Shown here: in pieces, positions 55,211 to 61,578 of the stretch
How positions within the stretch are numbered: position 1 is the stretch's first letter
How the letters are laid out: every line of letters starts with the position of its first letter
DNA from: an uncultured Hyphomicrobiales bacterium
GTDB taxonomy: Bacteria > Pseudomonadota > Alphaproteobacteria > Rhizobiales > Beijerinckiaceae
DNA length: 64,000 nt
Assembly (NCBI GenBank): GCA_903861645.1
Contig: CAIOVE010000025.1
Location: 62,001 to 126,000, forward strand
Direction: 5' to 3'
The notes under the pieces: generated by a model
What the model was told of the DNA's origin: nothing
Database searches by the model: none
Seen by the model: the letters and a program-made list of their open reading frames with translations, nothing else
Made by a program: the position numbers and the translations under genes

Positions 55211-56839
55211 ATGACCGTTACGGCCACCGCCGGCGAGGAAACCTTCGATTACATCGTCGTAGGCGCGGGTTCGGCGGGTTGCGTGCTCGCCAATCGGTTG
55301 TCCGCCGATCCACGCAACAGGGTGCTGCTGCTGGAAGCGGGCGGCAAGGACAACTGGATATGGTTTCACATTCCCGTCGGCTATCTGTTCGCCATCGGCA
55401 ATCCGCGCGCGGACTGGATGTTCAAGACGGCGAACGAGCCCGGCCTTAATGGTCGCTCGCTGGCCTATCCGCGCGGCAAGGTCATTGGCGGATGCTCCGC
55501 CATCAACGCCATGATCTACATGCGTGGACAGGCCGCCGATTACGACGGTTGGCGGCAACTGGGCCTCGCGAGCTGGGGTTGGGACGACGTGCTGCCGATC
55601 TTCCGCAAGCACGAGGATCATTTCGCCGGATCAAGCGCGCTGCATGGCGTCGGTGGCGAATGGCGCGTCGAGGAGCCGCGCATTCACTGGCCCATTCTCG
55701 ACGCGGTGCGCGACGCGGCCGTTGAAATCGGCATTCCCCGGATCGAGGATTTCAACACGGGCGACAATCTCGGCGCCGCATATTTTCAGGTCAACCAGAA
55801 AAAGGGCCGCCGCTGGAGCGCGGCGCGTGGTTTTCTCAAGCCCGCTCTCAACCGTCCAAACCTCGATCTGCGCACGGGCGTTCACGTTGAACGCGTCCTG
55901 ATCGAGAATGGTCGCGCGACGGGCGTTGTTTTCACGCGCGGCGGCAAGCAATCCATCGCGCGCGCGGGCGGCGCGGTCATCCTGTCGGCGGGATCGATCG
56001 GAACGCCGCAACTGCTGGAGCTGTCGGGCGTGGGCGCGCCCGACAAGCTCGCGGCCGCGGGCATCGACACACGCCACGCGCTGCCGGGCGTCGGCGAGAA
56101 CCTGCAGGATCACCTGCAAATACGGCCGATCTACAAGGTTTCGAACGCGCGCACGTTGAACATCGAATACCAGTCGCTGTTGAAGCGCGCGAAAATGGGC
56201 GTCGATTACGCCCTGTTCCGCCGTGGTCCATTGACCATGGCGCCGTCGCAACTGGGCATCTTCGCGAAGTCCGGTCCAAACGTCGAAACGGCGAATTTGC
56301 AGTTTCATATTCAGCCGCTGTCGCTCGACAAGTTTGGCGATCCCATGCACGACTTCGCGGCGATCACCGTGAGCGTCTGCAATCTGCGGCCGACAAGCCG
56401 CGGTTCGGTGCATGTGACGTCGCCCGATGGCCATGCGCAGCCATCCATCGCGCCTGGCTATCTGACGACGGAGGCCGATCGCCAGGTCGCCGTGGATGCG
56501 TTGAAACTGGCGCGCCACCTCTGCGCGGCCAAGGCGCTGAAACCCTTTCGGCCCGAGGAGTTCCGACCCGGCGCCGCCGTCGTGTCCGACGACGACCTCG
56601 CGCGCGCCGCGGGCGATCTCGGTTCGACGATCTTCCATCCCGTCGGCACGGCCAAAATGGGTCGCGAAGATGATCCCCTGGCGGTTGTCGATGAACGCCT
56701 GCGCGTGCGCGGCCTCGAAGGCCTGCGCATCGCCGACGCCTCGGTCATGCCGCGGATCACCTCCGGCAACACGAATTCACCCACCATGATGATCGCGGAA
56801 AAGGCGGCGGACATGATTCTGGCTGACGCGCGGTCGTAA
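55211..56839 (+). CDS. GMC-family FAD oxidoreductase (choline dehydrogenase-like)
   Basis: A 542-residue flavoprotein. The dinucleotide fold is DYIVVGAGSAGCVLANRL, then LLLEAGGKDNW, GKVIGGCSAINAMIYMRGQ, LSAGSIGTPQLLELSG and a C-terminal HPVGTAKMG with the catalytic histidine, then NTNSPTMMIAEKAADMI. These match the glucose-methanol-choline family. Substrate is not decided by motifs; choline, alcohol or polyethylene-glycol dehydrogenases all fit. GGGGAAG lies before the ATG. mmcB starts four bases after its stop. Confidence 0.9.
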   Translation: MTVTATAGEETFDYIVVGAGSAGCVLANRLSADPRNRVLLLEAGGKDNWIWFHIPVGYLFAIGNPRADWMFKTANEPGLNGRSLAYPRGKVIGGCSAINAMIYMRGQAADYDGWRQLGLASWGWDDVLPIFRKHEDHFAGSSALHGVGGEWRVEEPRIHWPILDAVRDAAVEIGIPRIEDFNTGDNLGAAYFQVNQKKGRRWSAARGFLKPALNRPNLDLRTGVHVERVLIENGRATGVVFTRGGKQSIARAGGAVILSAGSIGTPQLLELSGVGAPDKLAAAGIDTRHALPGVGENLQDHLQIRPIYKVSNARTLNIEYQSLLKRAKMGVDYALFRRGPLTMAPSQLGIFAKSGPNVETANLQFHIQPLSLDKFGDPMHDFAAITVSVCNLRPTSRGSVHVTSPDGHAQPSIAPGYLTTEADRQVAVDALKLARHLCAAKALKPFRPEEFRPGAAVVSDDDLARAAGDLGSTIFHPVGTAKMGREDDPLAVVDERLRVRGLEGLRIADASVMPRITSGNTNSPTMMIAEKAADMILADARS

Positions 56840-56843
56840 CGTC

Positions 56844-57329
56844 GTGGCGCTGTCTCGCGATCCCCTCGCGCCGCCACCCCTCGACGGGCGGCAATCCGAT
56901 GCGGCCTTGCGGATCGCGCGCGGCGCGCGCCGCCTGCTTCGAACGATGGATTTCGTCACCGTGACGGAATTGCCTCTGTCGAATGGTCGGCGCGCCGACA
57001 TCGTCGCGCTATGTCTGCGCTCGCGCCTGTTGATTGTCGAGGTGAAATCATCCGTCGCGGATTTTCGCGCCGATTCCAAATGGCCAGACTATCGCGCGCA
57101 TTGCGATGAATTCTATTTCGCCATAGGGCCGGAAACGCCCGCCGACATCATGCCGGATGACGCCGGGCTCATCATCGCGGACGCCTATGGCGCGCACATC
57201 GTTCGTCCGGCGCCGGAACATCGCCTGGCCCCGGCGACGCGCCGCGAAATGCTCGTTCGTTTCGCCCGCGCCGCCGCCGATCGCCTGCATCAACTGCATG
57301 ATCCCGACGCGCGCGCGACCGACGACTGA
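56844..57329 (+). CDS. mmcB: MmcB-family DNA repair protein
   Basis: A 161-residue protein of the MmcB family (LexA-regulated in Caulobacter and linked to DNA-damage repair, with a restriction-endonuclease-like fold). The blocks VTELPLSNGRRADIVALC and LLIVEVKSSVADFRADSKWPDY carry the D, E-x-K core of PD-(D/E)xK nucleases. The start is GTG (MALSRDPLAPP). It is convergent with actR, the stop codons abutting. Confidence 0.87.
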   Translation: MALSRDPLAPPPLDGRQSDAALRIARGARRLLRTMDFVTVTELPLSNGRRADIVALCLRSRLLIVEVKSSVADFRADSKWPDYRAHCDEFYFAIGPETPADIMPDDAGLIIADAYGAHIVRPAPEHRLAPATRREMLVRFARAAADRLHQLHDPDARATDD

Positions 57330-57881
57330 TCAGCGCGGCGCGCGCTTGGCGAGAATCCGTTGCAGGGTGCGGCGATGCATGTTGAGCCGTCGCGCGGTTT
57401 CCGAGACGTTGCGCTCGCACAGTTCATAAATGCGCTGGATATGCTCCCAGCGCACGCGGTCGGCGGACATGGGATGTTCTGGCGGTTGCGGCTTGCCGGC
57501 GCCGGTCGCCATCAGCGCCGCGAAAATCTCGTCGCCATCGGCGGGCTTGGCGAGATAGTCGAAGGCGCCCAGTTTCACGGCGGTGACGGCGGTGACGATG
57601 TTGCCGTACCCGGTCAGCACGATGCCGCGCGCGTCGGGGCGGCGCTTCTTCAACTCGCCGATGACATCGAGACCGTTGCCATCGCCCAGCCGCATGTCGA
57701 TGATCGCGAAGGCCGGCGGATGTTCGGCGATCGCCTTCAATCCATCGGCGACGGAATCCGCCGTGCGAACCTCGAAACCGCGATTCTGCATCGCGCGCCC
57801 GAGGCGGGTCTGAAACGGCTTGTCGTCATCGACGATCAGCAGCGACTTGTCGGGAACGTCCAGTTCATTTTCCAATGTCAT
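57330..57881 (-). CDS. actR: RegA/ActR-type response regulator
   Basis: A 183-residue regulator. The receiver domain begins LLIVDDDKPF and has its phospho-acceptor aspartate near residue 62 (IIDMRLGD) and lysine in LAKPAD. A short linker leads to the Fis-like DNA-binding domain ERNVSETARRLNMHRRTLQRILAKR, the RegA/ActR hallmark. With the adjacent sensor it forms the redox-responsive RegB/RegA system that controls respiration, carbon fixation and related genes. It lies 87 bases downstream of the sensor gene. Confidence 0.94.
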   Translation of the reverse strand: MTLENELDVPDKSLLIVDDDKPFQTRLGRAMQNRGFEVRTADSVADGLKAIAEHPPAFAIIDMRLGDGNGLDVIGELKKRRPDARGIVLTGYGNIVTAVTAVKLGAFDYLAKPADGDEIFAALMATGAGKPQPPEHPMSADRVRWEHIQRIYELCERNVSETARRLNMHRRTLQRILAKRAPR

Positions 57882-57968
57882 GGCGTCCCTCCGGACGATG
57901 GGTCTGGCGTGGCATGGCGACGATGATAGCAAATTCCCTGGCCGCGGGTCGAATTTCGACCATCCGCG

Positions 57969-59309
57969 TCAGCCCGAAGGCGTTTCATGGGCAAGCTCCT
58001 TCTTGCTCGGTCGTTCAAATGCGGCACGGGGCCAGATAATGGCGATTCGCGCGCCGGTCGCCGGCGAGGGCGCGTTGCTGATGGCGAGAGTCGCGGCGGA
58101 TCGTTCGAGCAGCGTCTTGGCGATGAACAGACCAAGGCCTAGCCCGAAGGCGTCGCCGGCTTCGCCAGCCGTGCGCGCGTCGCGCGTCGTGACATAGGGC
58201 TCGCCGAGCCGGTTGAGAACTTCCGGCGCGAAGCCCGGACCATCGTCCTCGATGCGGATTTCGACGGCGGCCGCGTTCCACGAGGCGATCACGCGAACCT
58301 CGCCGCGGGCGAAGTCGATGGCGTTTTCGACGAGATTGCCGAGACCGTAGAGGATGCCGGGATTGCGGGCGCAGATGGGCTCCGGCCCCACGCCGCCGCG
58401 TTCGACGATGACCGGCGAGCCGTAATTGCGTTGGGGATCGACAACTTCCTCGACGAGCTGCGCCAGGCTCATCGTATCGAGCATCCCGTCGCCCTCGGCG
58501 CCGAGGGACGTCAGCTTGGACAGGATCGCGCGGCAACGCTCGACTTCCTGTGCGATGAGGTGAATGTCCTCGGCGTGGGGCGCCTCGTCCGGCGTCGCGC
58601 GCGCCAGCTCCTTGATGGCGAGCGTGATGGTCGACAGGGGCGTGCCCAGCTCGTGCGCGGCGGCGGCGGCGAGGCCATCAAGCTGAGTCAGATGCTGCTC
58701 GCGCGCCAGAACCAGTTCCGTCGCGGCCAGGGCGTCGGACAGTTGTCGCGCCTCGCCCGCCACGCGCGAGGCGTAGACCGCGATGAATCCCGCGCCCAGA
58801 ATGATCGACGTCCAGATGCCCGCGACGTAGATCAACGGCAAGGAAAGTTGCTCGCCCGGCCGCCATGGCATGGGGAAATGCGCGAAGGCCAGCAACGTGG
58901 CGGCGATGCCTGTCACCGCCATCAACCACATCGTCCAGCGTCGCGGCAGCGAGACGGCGGCGGCCATGACGGGCGCCAGAAACAGGATGGCGAAGGGGTT
59001 TTCGAGGCCGCCCGTCAGGAACAGCAGCGCCGTCAGTTGCAGGACATCATAGGTGAGAAGCTGGAACGCGGCCGCGTCGGCGAGGCGATGGCTGACGGGA
59101 TAGCGAATGCGCAGACCGACGTTCAGCCAGATGGACAACGTGATGACGCCAAGACAGTAACCCAGCGGCAGGGCGAAGCCGAGCGCGTAATGAGTCAGCA
59201 GCACGGCTGAAGCCTGACCGACGATGGCGAGCCACCGAAGCCTGACAAGCGTGTCAACGCGAAGCTGGCGCGCCTGACGTCCGAGCTGGAAGGGGTTGGA
59301 ATCCGTCAC
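57969..59309 (-). CDS. actS: RegB/ActS redox sensor histidine kinase
   Basis: A 446-residue kinase with six N-terminal membrane helices, containing the ubiquinone-site heptapeptide GGLENPF at residues 100-106. The H-box AAAAHELGTPLSTITLA holds histidine 219, and the redox-sensing cysteine is conserved at about 259 in EVERCRAIL. The ATPase has N, G1 and G2 boxes (VENAIDFA, DDGPGFAPEVL, GLGLGLFIAKTLLE). All three RegB signatures are present, so it should report redox state to ActR. It is transcribed toward actR and is divergent from phaZ. Confidence 0.95.
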   Translation of the reverse strand: MTDSNPFQLGRQARQLRVDTLVRLRWLAIVGQASAVLLTHYALGFALPLGYCLGVITLSIWLNVGLRIRYPVSHRLADAAAFQLLTYDVLQLTALLFLTGGLENPFAILFLAPVMAAAVSLPRRWTMWLMAVTGIAATLLAFAHFPMPWRPGEQLSLPLIYVAGIWTSIILGAGFIAVYASRVAGEARQLSDALAATELVLAREQHLTQLDGLAAAAAHELGTPLSTITLAIKELARATPDEAPHAEDIHLIAQEVERCRAILSKLTSLGAEGDGMLDTMSLAQLVEEVVDPQRNYGSPVIVERGGVGPEPICARNPGILYGLGNLVENAIDFARGEVRVIASWNAAAVEIRIEDDGPGFAPEVLNRLGEPYVTTRDARTAGEAGDAFGLGLGLFIAKTLLERSAATLAISNAPSPATGARIAIIWPRAAFERPSKKELAHETPSG

Positions 59310-59420
59310 GATGATTTAAGCGGGCCTTCCTCATCAGATTTGCGAAATGTTTTCATTCACGCGTCCATGCTATTGAACTGATCAAGGAACAGGCGCCCCG
59401 TCGCGCGAAGCCGTTCCGGG

Positions 59421-59449
59421 TTGACCCCCGGGAGTAAATTTGTTGCAAT
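59421..59449 (+). promoter_or_regulatory. Putative phaZ promoter
   Basis: TTGACC (59421-59426) and TGCAAT (59444-59449) are 17 bases apart, an acceptable sigma-70-type pair (5/6 and 4/6 matches to TTGACA and TATAAT). The transcript would start about 40 bases before the phaZ GTG. The -10 lies inside the palindrome at 59441-59455. Confidence 0.45.
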
Positions 59450-59455
59450 GCAGCA
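59441..59455. promoter_or_regulatory. PhaR-like palindromic operator before phaZ
   Basis: TGTTGCAATGCAGCA is a near-perfect palindrome. On the other strand it contains CTGC-ATT-GCAA, one base short of the CTGC-N3-GCAG pattern that I recall for PhaR, the repressor of polyhydroxyalkanoate granule genes. It overlaps the -10 element of the likely phaZ promoter, where a repressor would block initiation. No phaR gene is in the window. Confidence 0.45.
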
Positions 59456-59497
59456 TGCATTTTGCCCAAGGCTTGACCTGAACACCAGTGGTGACGT

Positions 59498-60757
59498 GTG
59501 AACAGATATTCGTATCAACTCTTTGAGATGGCTCAATTGGCGCTCGCGCCCGCCCGCGCGATGTCGGATTTGACCCGTCTTACCTTCCGCAATCCGGTTA
59601 ATCCACTCACCCATACCCCGTTGGGCAAGAACCTGGCGGCTGGCGCCGAATTGTTCGAGCGAATGACACGGCGTTACGGCAAGCCAGCGTTTGGCCTTGC
59701 CTCGACGCTTGTGGATGGCCGTCAGGTGGCCGTGACCGAACGCGTCATCTGGGCCCGGCCCTATTGCCAGCTCATCCACTTCGAGCGCGCCGACGTCGCG
59801 CCGGCTCCCCGGTTGCTGATCGTCGCGCCGATTTCCGGCCACTACGCCACGCTGCTGCGCGGCACCGTCGAGGCTTTCCTGCCGCATTTCGATGTTTACA
59901 TCACCGACTGGACCGACGCCCGCATGGTGCCGTTGGCGCTCGGTCGCTTCGACCTCGACGACTACATCGATTATCTCACCGAGATCATGCATGCGCTGGG
60001 CGCGCGCGAGCCGCGCATGCCGCTTCACACGCTGGGCGTTTGTCAGCCATCCGTGCCCCTGCTGGCGGCCATCGGCCTGATGGAGGCGGCGGGCGATCCC
60101 CTCGCGCCGACCTCCATGACCCTGATGGGCGGCCCCATCGACACGCGCCGCAGTCCGACCGCCGTCAACCAGCTCGCGCAGAAGCGCGGAACCGAATGGT
60201 TCCGGCGCAACTGCATCGTCACCGTGCCCTTCCCCTATCCCGGCGTCGGGCGCGAGGTTTATCCCGGCTTTCTGCAATTGTCCGGATTCATGGCGATGAA
60301 TTTCGACAAGCACGTCAACGCGCATGTCGAGATGTTCAATCATCTCGTCGAGGGCGACGGCGATTCCGCCGAGAAGCATCGCGACTTCTACGATGAATAT
60401 CTCGCCGTGATGGACCTCGACGCGGATTATTACATGCAGACGATCGACACGGTGTTCGTCGCCCATCATTTGCCGAATGGAACGATGAAGCACCGCGATT
60501 GGCCCGTCGATCTCAAGGCGATCACGCGCGTCGCGCTGATGACCGTCGAGGGCGAGAAGGACGATATTTCGGGCGTCGGACAGACGCAGGCCGCCCATGA
60601 TCTGTGCGTCAACATTCCCGCCAATCGCAAGACGCATCATTTGCAGATGGGCGTTGGTCATTACGGCGTGTTCAACGGTTCGCGTTTCCGTCGCGACATT
60701 GTCCCGCGGATTCTCGAATTCGCGCGCGGCGCGCAATCGACGTTCAAGCCGGGCTGA
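59498..60757 (+). CDS. phaZ: Intracellular polyhydroxyalkanoate depolymerase
   Basis: A 419-residue depolymerase of the granule-bound type (DUF3141/PhaZ family), which degrades stored poly-3-hydroxybutyrate. The catalytic cysteine is likely C182 in TLGVCQPSVPLLA, and VAPISGHYATLLRGTVEAFLP and DVYITDWTDARMVP are typical. The C-terminal histidine is in VGHYGVFNGSRFR. The start is GTG. It is divergent from actS with a 188-base gap that holds its promoter and a PhaR-like operator. Confidence 0.92.
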   Translation: MNRYSYQLFEMAQLALAPARAMSDLTRLTFRNPVNPLTHTPLGKNLAAGAELFERMTRRYGKPAFGLASTLVDGRQVAVTERVIWARPYCQLIHFERADVAPAPRLLIVAPISGHYATLLRGTVEAFLPHFDVYITDWTDARMVPLALGRFDLDDYIDYLTEIMHALGAREPRMPLHTLGVCQPSVPLLAAIGLMEAAGDPLAPTSMTLMGGPIDTRRSPTAVNQLAQKRGTEWFRRNCIVTVPFPYPGVGREVYPGFLQLSGFMAMNFDKHVNAHVEMFNHLVEGDGDSAEKHRDFYDEYLAVMDLDADYYMQTIDTVFVAHHLPNGTMKHRDWPVDLKAITRVALMTVEGEKDDISGVGQTQAAHDLCVNIPANRKTHHLQMGVGHYGVFNGSRFRRDIVPRILEFARGAQSTFKPG

Positions 60758-60816
60758 CACCCGGCGCGAATCACGGTAATTTCGCGGGCATGCCGTAGGA
60801 AAAGCGGGCCGCGGAT

Positions 60817-61578
60817 ATGCCGATCAAACTTCGACGTGTCGATCCTGCTCCTCAGCGCGTGGAGGCGTTCGAGCTTCGCGCGGGCGATGCGATCATTCCC
60901 GTGGGCCTGCGTCGCGTGGCTGGCGCGAAGCGTTTCACCTTGCGCGTGCGCTCGGCGACGCGCGACGTCATGCTCACCATGCCCCGGCGTTCGTCCATCG
61001 CCAGCGCGCGGGAATTCGCGGAGCGCCATGTCGCCTGGATTCAGGCGCGCTTCGGCCGACTGCCAAAGCCCGTGCGCTTCGAGCCCGGCGCGGTCGTACC
61101 CGTGCGTGGCGAGGGACATCTCATCGTTCACAGACCCGACCAGCGCGGCGCCGTCTGGATCGAGTCTCCCGCCGACGAACTCGCGCCGCCACGCCTGTGC
61201 GTTGCCGGCGGCGCGGAATTTGTCGTGCGCCGCGTGCGCGATTACCTGCGCAGGGAGGCGGCGCGCGAATTGCGTCTCGCCGTCGGAATTCACGCGACGG
61301 CCATTGCTGTAACGGTCGCGAGCGTGGGCGTTCGGGATACGACGAGTCGCTGGGGCTCATGCTCGGCGATTGGCGCGCTCAACTTCTCGTGGCGGCTCAT
61401 CATGGCGCCGCCATTCGTGTTGAACTACCTCGCCGCGCACGAGGTCGCGCACCGCGTGCATCTTGATCATTCCGCGCGTTTCTGGGCGTTGACGCAACGC
61501 CTCGCGCCGGACACCGATCGCGCCGAGGCATGGTTGAAGGCGCATGGCGCCGAACTGCATCGTTACGGCGCCGATTAA
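60817..61578 (+). CDS. YgjP-like (M48-related) metallopeptidase domain protein
   Basis: A 253-residue protein with the zinc motif HEVAH at residues 208-212, preceded by RWGSCSAIGALNFSWRLIMAP, the signature of the YgjP/SprT-related WLM-type peptidases (DUF45). The N-terminal half is basic with RRVAGAKRFTLRVRS. Its substrate is unknown. It overlaps the end of the convergent addA by four bases. Confidence 0.88.
   Translation: MPIKLRRVDPAPQRVEAFELRAGDAIIPVGLRRVAGAKRFTLRVRSATRDVMLTMPRRSSIASAREFAERHVAWIQARFGRLPKPVRFEPGAVVPVRGEGHLIVHRPDQRGAVWIESPADELAPPRLCVAGGAEFVVRRVRDYLRREAARELRLAVGIHATAIAVTVASVGVRDTTSRWGSCSAIGALNFSWRLIMAPPFVLNYLAAHEVAHRVHLDHSARFWALTQRLAPDTDRAEAWLKAHGAELHRYGAD

Noticed and set aside
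52969-55227. 752-codon leftward frame opposite btuB
   Set aside because: Antisense to a receptor with intact plug and barrel motifs and behind a riboswitch on the + strand; no family resemblance seen.
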